A stretch of 61,000 nt of DNA from Apostichopus japonicus (GCF_037975245.1 NC_092563.1:20665594-20726593), one strand, 5' to 3'; numbered from the stretch's first letter, positions 11,300-26,700 are shown. The notes: a model not told the origin generated them from the letters alone. A program made the numbers and translations.

Positions 11300-11327
11300 A
11301 TGGCCTTCATGGCGGCCGAAGGAGAGC
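11300..11327 (+). CDS. SACS: Sacsin-like gene, coding exon 1
   Basis: ATG plus nine codons in all (MAFMAAEGE) and one extra base, then donor GTAAGT. A TGA lies in frame at 11282-11284, so translation cannot start earlier in this exon. A second ATG three codons on is also in good context (TTCATGG). The exon is small and was joined by phase, so it is the least certain piece; an alternative upstream exon carrying a longer N terminus cannot be excluded. Confidence 0.65.
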
Positions 11328-11689
11328 GTAAGTATTTTTATAGTTCAAATTTAATGCTCACGAGCTTAAGTTTTTACTAAAATATGGCCCGACGTATCAT
11401 TTTATTTCTTATTCATGAAATAATACAAACTTAACTATGTTCTTTACCATTACTTAAAAATGATCATATAATATTCTTTTGTGTTGATAAATTTGCCATT
11501 ATAAATAATAAATACAATTTCATAAATATGTTCATATATTAATATATATATATATATATATAAATATACATATATATAAATATAAATATATATATATATA
11601 AATATATATATATAAATATATATATATAAATATAAATATATATATATATAAATATATATATATATAAATATATATATATAAATATAAAT

Positions 11690-11760
<71 letters not shown>

Positions 11761-14700
11761 TTTATATATATATATAGGGGGTGTTCAAGGATTGTGTGGG
11801 GTTGGGAGATAACGTTGAAGTTGCTTATATCAAGAAACTTGTTATTATGATATTAATTTTTAGCTATAATCCTCTCTCCATAACCTTGATGAATTTCTCA
11901 TTTGAACGTCTAAAAGCAACTGTTCTTATTTGATTTCTGTAAATTATCCGAAAGTAAATCCCTTGTTTCAATTATGATTTATAGTAGGTACCGAACCCAA
12001 TTTTGGTATTAGAACCCCACCTTTGCTGGAGTACTTACAGGGGATTTTGAGACGTTATTCGGATGGTCAAGTGTTGAAGGTGAGAACTTTGTTTTGTAAG
12101 CGATGGTAAGATACATGACTTGGAAATTAGAAGTAAAGTTTTAAGGTAAAGACAAAGACATTTAACTTGTGGCTTGGATGGTGAACATGCAACTCATATA
12201 TATGCGATGGAATTGAACTAGTATACCTCGGTCAGTAATGGAAAAAGTTATTGAATTTTCCATGTAATTATGACAATATATCTCTTTGGTAGAATTCAAA
12301 TGGCAAACAAATGTTTCATATATTGGAGATCACTGGTTCGAATCCCGCTAAATCAAATCTTAATGTTAAAATTCAAGTAAAGAAGTAATTACTGTATTGT
12401 GTTAAATAGGTAATTGATTAGTGAAAATGCAACACATACAACAGTTTTTTTTCAGTATTTGTGATAAAAGTTGAAACTGCTACTCGAAGGTTGAGCTATG
12501 TTCTCTTGCCACAAGTATGTTCATGGTGGCTTAAATAATTGACAATGCAGTCCTGAGATTGGCACACATGTGGGCCACCGTGTCTAATGTATGACAAAAC
12601 CTTTTTTTCTGACCCATCGAAATTCCATTGCCTCCCAAACATTGGGTCGCGACCCATAGGTTGCGGACCTTCGCAGTATATGCAAGCAGGCACCCCAAAA
12701 TAAAGTTTTGAACTATATACTTGTTATACTATTGGAAACTATGTGAAACCTTTGCTGCTTCATAATTTAACACCACCAAGATACTGTACACAGTCAAACG
12801 AGTTCTTTCCCACTGAATCGGTGCAAAGTTAACACGTGGACAATAGAATAAACAGTATACATAAATTGTATATTAAAGTATTCATAAAATAAAGATATTC
12901 ATGGATGCAATTCTATCGATTTGTAAGTGATTAATGAATCGATCACAGTAACCGGCAGATAACCGGCAGCGGGCAAATATTAAGCGCTTGTTACAATTTT
13001 GCAAGCTATGTTGGGATATACCTCCGAAAATTAATCAAATACTAGCAAAAATCATGAAGGGTCAAGTTTCATCAATATATTAGATTAACAAGAGAATTTT
13101 TTTACTAAACAAATAGTTAGTAAGTAAGTAGTTTATTTTAAATGGATTATACCAAAATGTAATTATTATACCCTATAAAGTAGTAAATTGACTTTATTTC
13201 TATAGAAAGCAGTTCATTGTTTTGTTACGCAAATTTTTCAGTCACGACAGAGATTCAAAGGTCACGAGTTACACCTCATATTGAAAAGTTAAAAGTTATG
13301 CGAACAAAAAGACTTTGCTTTTCCAAAACTGTTCATACTATCTTCAAGCAAGGAAAATATAACTTGTTAATTGGTATTTTTCTTTTGTCAACAAGGAACT
13401 ACTTCAAAACGCGGAGGATGCTGGTGCCACAGAGGTTAAATTCCTTTATGATGAGAATCAATACGGAGAAGACCGTCTTCTGAATCCACGTCTGAAAGAT
13501 TTCCAGGTAAGTAATGCATCGGGCTATAATAGTAGCCAGGTTTAGTTATATTAACACATGACATTGTACTTGGATACTCAACTACTTTAACTATATGAGA
13601 TGCATGTCACTGGTTACAACTACCTGTCTCTCAGTTTCTTGTGTGTGTGTGTGTTTGTATATCCTGTATGTGATGGCCAGCTTGTAAACACCTTATCTCA
13701 AGAAGAACAAGTTGATTCAATGTCATGCTGGTAGGAACATGCCCCATGATGTGTAGATGTGCCCTATTGTTTGTGGTACATACCTCGTTAATATGAATGA
13801 GTGGGCGGGTCTGAACATAACATACTTATAATGGAATATCTCTTCAACCGCATGTCCGAATTCAATCATACATGGTATGGTGATAACCATATATAGTATG
13901 TACATGTTCTTTGCAAATACAACTTTTACCTCATTAATATTCATACATGGGTGGGGCTTACAGTTTTGATTTCTGTGACTTGAATATCAATGAGTGTGCG
14001 GGGATTAACATACATTCGTAAAATGTCTATATCTTTTCAACGGTATGTCCGTCATTCTTGGTATGGTGATGCATATTAAGTACATGTTCATTCGACAACA
14101 ATTTTTATCTCGTTGATATGCATATAAACACGAAATCTCAGCAAATACATATTCCCCATTCGTTTTGGTTCGTATGGTTATCAATGAGTGGGCGTGACTT
14201 ATCATAAAATTGTTAAAATGTCAATATCCCTGCAACCATGTGTCCGATTTAGTTTATACTTGGTATGCTGATGTAACTACATAATATGTACATGTTCTTT
14301 TAATCAAAAATAAGGCCTGCATATTTTTGGGGGACTCTGTGGACCCCCAAAATTGTGGGCGCATTATTCGACGGGTAGGCCCAAATTTTACTTCCACCTC
14401 AAATGCTTTGGGATACGTTCTTTGGACCCGAATTTGTGGGCCAATATTTTTGGGACCGTTTCAGCATATTTTGGGAATCGGTTATTAAACTATTAATTGG
14501 ATTGTATCCAAACTTGGAATACAGTTGGTTGATGTTGGTTAATAGCTAGCACCCGTGGACCCAAACTGTTTAGGCCTATCTGGGCCCAATGTTTTGTAGG
14601 GCCCATTTTGGGAACCAAACTTTTTTTGAGATATTTTGAGTCCAAGTCTTTTTGATCCAAGTTTTTCTGAACCGAATTTTGGATAGTGCCATTGGGCTCG

Positions 14701-17700
14701 TGTGTTAGCTTTACTTTACTATTGGATGGACTGACATATACAACACATTTATTTTCCATAAAGCAAGGAACCACAGTGCCCATTGGACTCTTGTTACACT
14801 ATGTCACTAAATAGACTGTGTCAACATGATAACTGATTCCTGGTACCTTCTTTTATATGTTGCCGCATTAGTCAATGGATAATCCAGTCTTCATTTTGCT
14901 TTGCACATGTTCATGAATATCCACATGAATGGCTTACCACACTATATGTTTAGGCATCGGAACCACTAAATGTTTCGTTTTCTGGTTCTTTAAACGTTCG
15001 AGCCTGGGATCGTTATACTGTGTGAAAGCATCGGCTAGGCATACTGAAACTTTTTTGCAACACGCAATTACATGACTTTACGGAAATTAATTAGAGCACT
15101 CACCTATAAAAGGGTTATAATTGTAAAATTGAAAACATCCATTCTTCTTGACTCTTTTCTGGAATGATCCTAATTCATTCTAGTTAACTTATTCAAATAC
15201 TTGTAAAACAAACAATTTCAAACCGATATTGCATATTTTGAAAGAAGCTGAAAGCTCCATGAAATTGATCATTGTTCAGTTTCAGTCTGTCGAGATGGAG
15301 TGATGTCTACATGAATTGAATAACTCTTACCGTCATTGTCATCGAAATGGTACATATATAGTAGCAAAATACTGTTCGAAATGCTTATTATGTAAAGGTG
15401 TACTCTATCGTTGGTATCCTCTGAATAAACTTCATGTAGGGACCAGCACTGTGTTCCTGGAATAATGCAGTCTTTACAGAACAAGATTGGAAAGGTATAC
15501 AGACTCCATCTCAGAGTGGGAAGAAAAACGATGTTCTCAAGGTTGGAAGATTTGGGATAGGCTTCAGCTCTGTTTACCATCTGACAGGTAAGTGTAAACC
15601 GCCTATCCGTGTTCTTCTAGATTATGTGCAGGTGTAAATATTTCACTTCGTTATGTGGATTTCTAGCTCATTCAAGTCTAATAAGAATCCCGATTTACTA
15701 TTCACATGTGCACAGTACATGACAATGTTTATCAGACAAATTTGCTCACTTGTTTCTCGCTATACGTATGGTTTATTTGAAACCTAGGAGGGTATCTTAC
15801 TTTGATTAATCTCTCGTTAATGCATGTGAGCTTGGAAACTCGATATCATAAAGCAATTGAATCAAATAAATTGAATGGTCAAAGGCTAAATTGAGTGTAA
15901 AAGGTATCGTCACTTTTAAGTAAATGAAATAAAAAGAGTAAGAAGCACACATTTAAAGATAAGTTCTTTACTAAGAGCGGCATGCATGGTTTAATATGTA
16001 AATGATAACAGAGTTATTGCTTAGAACATTGGGATTCATTATACTTGATATTTTTAAACTTAATGAATACAATTAAGTTATAGACTTACCTGAACGAAAA
16101 CTTCGTGTATTTACACATTCGTGGAGTGAATTCTAATACGCTTTGTCAAAACGAGTGGCACAGAAGACAAATGCCAAACTTTGAACGCATGTTCCCAATA
16201 AAGAAACTATATAAGAATGAAAACTGTGAACAAGGAAATGGCTACACGTCATATACTAGGTATATGGATACCAAATTTTGCATTGTACCATCCTATTGGT
16301 GAATTCGAAAATATCAAGTGAGGTGAGTAGACATTGAGAAATGTTATGATACGTACAGACAGTCACATTGTTTGATTGGAGGTTTGCAGAGGTGATGGCT
16401 AAAGCTTAACATCTTGTACATTTTAACCTCGAGAAGAACAACTAGTAGCAATGTCAGGCATGGCATATAGATATACAGTAATCAAGGAAATTTCAGTTTT
16501 TTGAAAGATGTCGACAGTAGTTCAGACTTAATATAAGAATATGCCACTTAAATTTGTTCGATCATTGTACCTATTACGACATCAAAATTAATATATGAAT
16601 CGTTATATGAATCGTTTCTGCATTTATTGTTTGCATCTTATCCCATCAGATCTTCCATGCATTGTAAGTCAACGTTACATTGCTATGATTGACCCATGCG
16701 AGAAATATTTGAAAGACGTCGAAGGTCAAAGAAGTTCGGGTTCTAAATGGAACCTTGGAGATATTCTACACAAAACCAAATACGAAGATCAGCTTCTGCC
16801 GATTCGTAAAGCACTGCCAACTGAAACCGGATTTGAACATGAAGAAAGTCTCGATGGAACCCTGTTCCGGTTTCCTCTTCGCAAATTGGCGAGTAAATTG
16901 TGTTCTAGTGTTTACACTCAAGAAAAAACTTTTGAGCTGCTGGATGCATTTAAAGAAGATGCCAAGATTGTTCTGCTTTTCCTTCGCAATATTGAGTGCA
17001 TCCAACTATGTCATCAATTGGACAATTCCAGAGATTCCAAATACTACCTGAAGGTGTCATTTGATTTTAATCAATTGGACACTCTTCGATCTACGCGTGA
17101 AACATTTTGTTGTTCCTTGAAAAAGTTAAAGGACACATCTGACGAACCTGTTGACGACATCGTCCTGTCCACCAACTTTGACATCATTACCGAGAATGAA
17201 GATACTTCAATTAACGAAAAATGGGTTGTTCATCAAGAGATTGTTTTCAACTGTTCTGACCAGATGAAGAAACTATTCCAAAAGCTTCAGTTCCTACCTT
17301 GGATAGGGGTCGCCATACCAATGTTTCAACAAGATGTTTCGATTGGTAGGACATTTTGCTTTCTACCTCTTCCCCCCGGAGAGGAATCTAAGTCAGGTCT
17401 TCCAGTTCATGTCCACGGCTTCTTTGGAGTGAGTGATGACAGGCGATCTTTGAAATGGCCTGGTGGTGACCAAATTCAAAATGAAGAAGCGGAATGGAAC
17501 AAATTTCTTGTAGATGAACTGCTTCCTCAAGCTTACTGTAAAGCATTGGTAGAGGCGACAAAGGTCTCAGTCATAAACAGTATACACCCTGACGTTGTCT
17601 ATGCAGCTTTTCCAGATACTAGAAAAGACTTAGGCCACTGGAAGACAGCTGTTGAAAGACTGTATCGAGATCTCGTTCACCATCCAGTGGTGTACTGTCA

Positions 17701-20700
17701 TTCAAAGGATGCATGGATGGAACTAAATGAGGTTGTTATACTGCCAGAGAGTTTTCGTAAAACGCCAGATATTAAAGAAGCTGTGATGAAATGTCTTCAA
17801 CTGCGTGAACATTCTGTTATTGAGACTTTGCCCGACCATGTTAGATGTGCACTCATCAAATATTGGCCTGAAGCAGAGGTTGTATCTGTTGACTTTGTCC
17901 TTAATTGTACCCGTCTAATTGCATTGGAAGAGGTTTCCCGGGAAAAGCGACTGCATCTACTACGCTACCTACTTGAAAACGGCTGTGTTGCAAAACATCT
18001 CAACGGTCTAGCCCTCATACCTACAGACGACGGGGAATTTGCTCAGTTTGTTGAAAATCCGACTAAATCTGACATTATCTTCATGGGTACTACAACATGT
18101 CCACAAGAGCTTCTCCCAAATATGCAGGGCAGTTTCCTACGAAAATGTGAGAATGCAGATCCAGCTGGTCTCTGTGATTGGTACCATACTATGCTCTCTT
18201 CAGGTAATTAAACAAATAAGAAAATTCATTTTTGTTTTCAACAAGTATATCTGAAAAGCATACAATTGCACTTCATTTGTAAATACGTCATATTAAGTGC
18301 AATACATTTACTGCCTTTGATTAGATCAACTTGACATTAATACGAATACTGATTACATGATTTATAAATACACATACTTCTCTACCCATTTCCACAACAA
18401 AACCTAAAAGATCTGCAATTATATTAAACGGTTCGTACAAATACATTCATGCATATACCCGCATGTCTTCATGTTCCAGTGGAGTAACACCTAACTCCAC
18501 ACACGCTCTTGTTTTACAACTTGTGATTAAAGAGAGTTGATCTTTTCCAGATTTTTATGACATGGTTTAACTGAATGACATTAGTATCATGTGTACCAAC
18601 GTACCATAAGACACCCCATCGAGAATTTTCTAAGATGTAATACATAACTCTCACAACGTAAAAGTGCTAAAACTCATTTTTTCGGTATAAGTCAATGTCA
18701 ATAAGCTTTATTAATATCAGTGTATTACAGATGTGTGCTGTGTAAAGAATAATTGCAATCTGGCCCTCTTACCAAAGTAACACAAGGTCAAAAATAGAAC
18801 ACCATGTGTTACGTAGGTATCGCAAATTTTGTTATGCAATTTTAGAAAGAGTGAATCGATTTACTGTGTGAGACATTAGTTACAAACAATTATATGTCGC
18901 CAAGTATATACTCACAAGAACAACATTTCATGGTTTTAACAATTACACTTTCGTTTTCATCAGTATTTCTGCACTAATTACCTCCGGTCTAAGACCAAAT
19001 AGTGCTTCGTCTGATCATGCCTTAGCATGGTGCATGTGCACAGGTTTCAACCCAAAAGCTATCACACCCCAACCTCATGGAATGAACCATAAGTAGGTAC
19101 GTGTGTATCCTCATGGGTGGACTTGTATGCTGGCTATATGTTGATAATATTATGCGGCCAGTGAATCAACAAAGTTTTATCGTTCTTTTCATTGAAACAG
19201 ATTCGTGGAAACAATTTAGATACCTCAGTGCTGATGACATAACTAGCCTGCTCCAAACAGCGCTTCCGAAATGGTGGTCAGATGATGCTTATGAAGTAGG
19301 AGACTGGTCCCCAGCAGCAGAGTGCGAACCAAATGTAGGGTGGCTGCAACTTGTCTGGCAGTTTATATCTACTGAGCAGATAGATTTGCTCCAAATGCAA
19401 GGTTTGAAGCTTTTTCCTGTCACTGATATGACGATACAACCTATCAAAATGATGTCTGTCATGGAAAAATCTAAGATAATGCAAGAACCTACTGACGATC
19501 AAGAAACTCAAAGTTTTTCTGAAATGCGACATATTTTAGTCACACTTGGTGTCACCGTTTGCAATCTTCCGGAATTCGTATTAAAGTATCACCAAGTTTG
19601 GAGAAAGTGTTTTGTACATAATTTTAACCCTTCGGGGGTTCTCGGCATTCTTCATTTGGTTGGGGCTCGATTGATTGATGAAATTTGTAAATCCGATAGG
19701 GAAACGCAAAAACTTTTTGTGTCCAAATTGTTGCCCTATTTTGCAGGAATTACACTGTCTACTGCAGATAAAATGTTTCTAAAACAACTACGATTATTTC
19801 AAAACTCCGAAGGGAACGGTTATGAAGGTAAAGTTATTTCCCTAGATGAAAGTGATTTGATTATCCTCACTGACACAAAAAGTCGTATGCCAAATATCAG
19901 ACTTTGCTCCGTATGGATAGAATTACCAAATAATGATGTACATTATATTGTGCAAAAACTTGGTTTTGAAACAATGTCATTTGAAGACTTACTAAAACTC
20001 ACTTTGAGTAATGCGAAAGAAGGCGAATATTATCGTCATGAACTGGACGTGCTTTTTGAATGGATCAAAACCAATTTTTACCAAATTAAAAACGTAGATC
20101 AAGTTTGTCAATTACTTGAAAGTATTAAATTTGTCCCAAATATAAACAACGTACTGAAGAAACCGAACGAATTATTTGATAGTTATGATGAACTGATCAA
20201 ATTATTGGTAATTGAAAAGGATTTGTTACCTAAAGACACCTTTCTAAGAAGTTGGCGTGACATCCTTAGGGAACTAGGATTGAAGAATCAAAAGGATATC
20301 CAAATTGATCAGGTGAGAAAAGCTGCTCAAAGTATTCTTAACCAGAAAAACCAAAAGCGAGCAGATGCCCTTCGGGATTATCTATGTCGCTTTCCCGAGT
20401 GCCTTTCAAATGATAACAGTCTGTGCAACTTCATTCGAAGTGTTCCATTCCTTGATTGTATTAAATATCCTCCAGCCTCTTATCCAAGCAGTATTCCTTT
20501 CTTCGATGCTAATACGTCGTTGTTAAAACCAAGTGATGTCTGTATCTACTCTGAAGATACATGTCATTTAGTAGGGGCTGTAGTGCCTCTTGTCAACAGC
20601 ATTTCGGAAGAACGAGTAATTGAATTTCTTGGCATTCAAGTGGTCCCAAACATTTCAGACGTGTTAACACAACTTGAAAAATGTGTGGCTGGTCCAGTAA

Positions 20701-23700
20701 GTAAAAATCTAGAAAGTACACTGCATCACATTTATGGGTTTCTTAACGATTACGTGCCCACAAACAGGGACATTATTCAAAAATTACCTGAAAAATGGAT
20801 CTTTATCGATGACCAATTCGTTGAAACGAAAAGTGTTTATCGTGAAGCAGGAATTGGTGGGCTAGACCTTCGGCCATTTCTTTGCGTCATACCCAGGGAA
20901 ATGATCAAATATGACTCCTTGCTCTCAGCAGCAGGAATTCCACAGAAGGTTGATACAGATGTTAATCTCCTTCTGCGGGTTTTACAAGAACTAAAAGACC
21001 CCATTTGCAACTATAACATTGAGCCTGTAAGACAACTGTCCCTTTCCATGGATATTCTGAGAAGGTTGTTTGAACATCCTGATAACATATTGGTGGACGA
21101 AGAGATTCAGCAGCAACTGCTGATTCCAAGCAGGTGTGACCCTATTAAACTTTTACCGCCTGATGAGATATGCTATTGTGATATAGATTGGATGAGATAT
21201 GGATTAAATCCTGAAGACCTACAAGTTGAAGATGATGAAGATCCAATATATATTGTCAATGACATCGTATCTTCAACAATGGCGGAAAGTTTAGGTGCAG
21301 TTCCACTAAGTAAGCGTTTGTCAGGTGCAGACGAGATAGGAGGTATAAAGCAAACTGGACAGTACGAAGCATTGACAGTCAGATTAAAGAATATTCTAAG
21401 AAATGGATATCAACCAGAAGCAATTCCAAAAGAGATGATCCAAAATGCCGAAGATGCGGGTGCTTCAGAAGTTAAGTTCTTACTTGATCTGAGAACAAAC
21501 GAAACTAAAATGCAAAGATTGTTAGACCCGGCAATGGAAGCTGTCCAGGGGCCAGCTTTGTGGGTGTATAATGATGCTGTCTTCACGGATGAGGATCTAA
21601 TTAACATAACGAAACTGGGCGGGGCAACAAAAAGTGAAGATGGCTCTAAAATTGGACAATTTGGACTTGGTTTCAATGCTGTTTATCACATAACAGATGT
21701 ACCAAGTTTCGTAACGAATGATGTTATCACCATTTTTGATCCGCACAAACGTTATCTAAAGCGACAAATCCGAGGCGAAGGAAGCGGCATCCAGTTGAAT
21801 TTCTTGTCAAGTCCTTTAAGATTGCGAAGATTTCGAGACCAGTTCTTGCCATACGACGGAATCTTTGGTTGCAAAATCTTGGGAGGTGGTACTGAAACAC
21901 CCGAAAGATTTAATGGTACACTTTTTAGGCTACCTTTGAGAAATGAGAGCAGTGCACGTATCAGTGACATATGTCCTCAGAGTTATAACGAAGCAAACAT
22001 GAAACCTCTTATTCGTTCTCTTTGTGAGTCGGCTGCTAAAATGTTACTATTTACTGAAAAGGTTTCTTCCATTTCTGTTTACCTCTGGGAAGACAAAGCA
22101 AGTGATACAAATCTTTTATACAGCGCAAATAGAACGACAGTTACAGACACCAATTCCTTTAAAGATGTTGTTCACAGGTCTGTGATGCACAACACAGACC
22201 TGCCATTAGACTTGTTAATTGAGATGAAACTTTCCACTTTCTTGAGTGAAAAATGTGTGGACTATCTTGATTTGGATGGAGGAAAAGGCCAGGTAGAAGA
22301 GGAATGGATAAAAGTTGCTAGTATTGGAAAAGGCCAGGCTTATGAATTGTGTAAAAGTGAGCTTGGTAAATCGTCGGGTTTGTTGCCTTGTGGAGGTGTT
22401 GCCTGGAGTCCAACTTCGAAAATCGCTGGCGATGTATTTTGTTTCCTTCCTCTTACAGTTCCTTCAAGTTTCTTACCTGTCTGCATCAATGGTGCATTTG
22501 CTGTCTCTGAAGACCGCAGAAATTTATGGAGGAGCACGGGGGGTTTGCAGAGTTTTATTGCCAACTTTAAATCAAATTGGAATAATGCCCTTTGTGAAGA
22601 TGTTGTGGTCAGTGCCTATATAACACTTCTTTGTGACATCAACGTTCAAGGATACCGACCATCTAATGGTAGTTCATTCTTTCTGTGGCCAAACCCCGAT
22701 AATACTTCATCTAAAGGAGACTACGGAAAAGTTGTGACAGGGCTCTTTCAAGCAATAGCTAATGGAAAATGTGGAGAAGACCCACCGAAGGTCTTCTTTA
22801 AAGATGGTCTTCCATTTTCCATTAATGAACTGCAATTTGGTGATGAGCTTATTCAGGATGATCAAAATATGTTTCCTGTTTTTGAGAAGGTAGTAGAACA
22901 GCTGACTAATAAGATCGTTGTCAAACTTCCATCTTGGGTGAGAAGAGGTTTTTCGGCGGCAGAATGCGTGCATGTGCAAAACCGCACTTACTCGTGGGTT
23001 ACTTTTTTCTGTGATGTTGTCATTCCAGGTCTTCACCAGTTAATTGATGAAGATGTCAAGACTCTTATCGCATTTGCTCTGTCATGTCGGGATACACGTG
23101 TACTCGATTTATTGAAGAAACACCCATGTATACCATGTGCTTCCTCGCGTGGTTTCATCTGCAAAGTACCATCTGCACTATTAGATCCCACGCTGTTCAA
23201 AGAAATCTTTTCTGAGTTTGAGGAAGTTTATCCTGATACCTCCTTCCTGCGGCATCTAGACAAGTACCAAATAGAAACCCTGCGCGAAATTGGAGGTATG
23301 AGAAAAGAACTAACTTGTGGTGAAATAATTGAACGAGCAAGTTCTGTCAAATCACTCTGGTCAACTGATAAAGAAATGGCCAAGACTCGTGTAAATGGTA
23401 TTCTCAAATATTTAGATGGTGAACTACAAACTGGTTTTGAGCAGAAATATCAAAGTTTGAAATATGACCTACAAACGACTATATTTCTACCATCAGTCCG
23501 AGGGACAGAGGATGAAGTTCTCCAGAGTCCCCAAAACATTTACCATCCTAACAAGAAAGATCTGGTCGGTGAAGTTTGCTTTATTCTTTCCGAAATGACG
23601 AGTATTGTAACATTAACAACAGTTTGGAATTTCCTAGATGTAGGTAATAAGCAAGTTAAATTTACAGATATACGAGAAAATGTACATAAACTACAAGGTT

Positions 23701-26700
23701 TAAACATGACCAGTGATTTGCAAGTTAAATGGACATCAATTTATAGGTACCTTCAAGAACAACTGCATGTACCAGAGGTAGTAGAATTTATACGCAGAGA
23801 AAAGTGTTTTCTTATCGACAATTATTTCGTTGAAGCCTATAAGCTTTCCAGAAACAGTGATCCTTTCGCACCTTATCTCTTTCAAGCTCCCCCTACTTTG
23901 AAAAAATTTCGCAAATTGTTGAACGCTGCAGGCGTGAAAGACAAATTTGAAGTCAATGATATAATTGTAGCCCTTAATTGTCTGAAAGACGATAATGACG
24001 AAAAAGCATTGGACGATGAAATGCTTGGTTCAGTTCTTACGAAGTTAATTAAACCCTTGTTTGACAAAGCAAACAAGATACCCACAGAAATGAGAGCTGA
24101 TATACCACTTCCAGATTCTACTAACGTTTTGCGAGCCAGTGGAACCCTCAGTTTTTGTGACTTAGAAGAGTTTGAACATCTCGCTCGCAGCAAAAAGTAC
24201 CATTTGTCACATAGTGAAATACCTTTAAGGCATGCGAAAGCACTAGGAGTAAGAGATGTCCGTGAGCAAATGCTCAAAAGTTATACACACAGTCTACCAG
24301 GATTTGGCGAGAGTCTTGGTGAGAACTTTGGACAGCAAGAAGAACTGATTAATCGCATCAAAAGGATCATGGAAGGATATCCTTGTGACTTTGCTATCCT
24401 TAAAGAACTTGTTCAAAATGCGGACGATTCAAATGCTACAGTTGTTCATTTTGTCCTAGATTATAGGCAACATCCACATAACCGCCTATTTTATGAAGAA
24501 ATGAAACACCTACAGGGGCCAGCTTTACTGGCTTACAATGACAGACCATTTTCAGATGAAGATATTAAAGGTATCCAAAAGCTAGGAGAGGGGAGCAAAG
24601 GCGACGCCATTCATAAGACAGGCAGATATGGAGTGGGTTTTAATGTTGTTTATCATCTCACTGACTGTCCGATGTTTCTCTCTGAAAAAAATACATTATG
24701 TATTTTTGATCCTACATTGAACTTCATTAAAGATGCAACTTCCAACAATCCAGGAAGAATGTTTAGACCCGTTGATGAAGATATGATCGATTCATATGCA
24801 GATATTTTTAATTGCTTTTTGTCATTTAGTGAGACTTTTTCTTTAGAGAGAGGGTCTCTGTTTCGTTTTCCATTACGTAAAAACGACTCTGCTTTGGGTA
24901 GGCGCAAGACTGTGGAAGACGTGAATTTATTGTTGGATGAATTTCGCAAAGAGATGTTTGATTCATTGCTTTTTTTAAAAAGTGTACGAGAGATTTCTAT
25001 TTCTGTCAGGAAAGAGTTTGGACCAGTAAACACTCCATACACAGTAAATGCACACTATTTGCACGGCGACGTCCTTGAACGTGAGAAATTCTTCCTTAAA
25101 ATGTCAGAGCTTGGAATGAACCTGGATTTCGATGTCAACGATCTCCAATATGTGACCACTATAGGGGATAACTGTGGCAACAAGGAAGACTGGTTGGTAC
25201 ATCAACGTTTGGGCTTCAGTAACAAACATGTCGTCCGAGAGTCTGTGAGGCACGCAAATTCCTCCAGCAATTTGAAGCTTATTCCTAAAGGAGGTGTAGC
25301 CGCTAGACTGAACTTTACACAACATGCAAGGAAGGTAAATGGAAAGTCTTTCTGCTTTCTACCGCTTCCAGTCCGCACCAATTTACCCGTGCATGTTGAT
25401 GGGTACTTTGCATTGGGGCATGAAGCACGTCGAAATCTTTGCGAGGCACCTGAAGGAGACGCAAGAAGTGACTGGAATTACTTACTTGCTAAGGACATCA
25501 TTGCTAGTTCTTATGTTTTAGCTGTTCAGAAACTTAAAGATGACATAATTCGCTCATGCAGGCATCCTTTCGATATAAACATCGTGAACGCCAAACTTTC
25601 GCATTATCACTCCATGTTCCCTGTGTTTCCTCGAAATGAGAAAGGTCACCGTAGAAGTGCCTTGGAAGAAATTTGCCACGCTTTTTATAAACAGATTGCC
25701 ACGAAAGAATCTACATTGTTTCCTGTATGTTTTGGAGATAATATACGGTGGTGTAGTTGTATGCCTCGTGCAAATGAAAAAGGATACTTTTACAGTGTAC
25801 CTTATTATTCTGAACGAGAACACGATCTTCGGTTACTCTTACTAAAGCTTGGCTTTCCAATACTAGAAACACCGCTGACGATTTGCAAGGCAATGAAAAA
25901 AGCACTAACTGGGCAAGAAGAATTCACAGTCCTGGAAATAAGTCCTTATTTCGTAGTAGAATATTTGAAAACAGAAGGGATGAAAATGAATTTGTGCAGT
26001 ACTCCTATCCGACTGAAAAATACTTTAATTGAAAATACTTATAACTTAAGACTTATTTTCGATTATATTTTACAACAGCAAAACTTCACTTTGAGTGGTC
26101 TTCCATTGCTTTTGACAAATGATGGTGTGCTACAAGATTTTAGGAGAGAAAGTCCTGTTTTTCACAGTAATTTTCTTGATCTACTACCAAATTGTTCTGG
26201 GGAATTTCTGCACTTTTGCCTTTTGCAAAAACTTTCTGAAGCAGACGATTGTTTTAAAACTCTGCAACTTACGGACGTTGTGGAAAGATTGGAAACTTAC
26301 CTGCCGAAGACACAGTTTCAGAAAAGTCAATATATAATGCGAAATGAAAAACTACCCACCAATAGGTGGTTGGTACGGCTATGGGATTTCCTACAGAAAA
26401 CAACACAAGAACTTACAAGCAGTAAGCTGCAAGTACGTACAAGTAGCAAAGAATACCTAATTAACACGTTAGGAAACTGGTGTATTTTCCCCGCACATGA
26501 CCAAGAACAAAACTTCTTGGTTCCCATGGCGTTGACGAAAACTGTTCTTTCGACTCATCAAAATAACTTTCATAGCGATATGAGTAGGATTTTGAGAGAA
26601 ATGAATTGTCCATTGGTTGACTACAAGGTATTTGATAAAAATGAGGAACTGGGTCAGTTTTTTATTCAGTTTTCAAGTGTCTTGGATAATATCAGCGACA

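Noticed and set aside
12325-12350. tRNA B-box-like GGTTCGAATCCCGC
   Set aside because: No A box or cloverleaf could be placed upstream; probably chance or a worn SINE end.
14493-14783. 96-codon minus-strand open frame in intron 3
   Set aside because: Arises from the degenerate TTTTGGGNCC repeat; no independent support.
16595-16649. ATG at 16595 as start of a separate sacsin-like gene
   Set aside because: The codons before 16650 are intronic; a TCCCATCAG acceptor and phase 1 join exon 4 to DLPCIVSQ.
19101-19200. ATG at 19101 as start of a 3685-residue protein
   Set aside because: The first 33 codons precede an acceptor (ATTGAAACAG) and show no sacsin similarity; the true frame joins exon 5.
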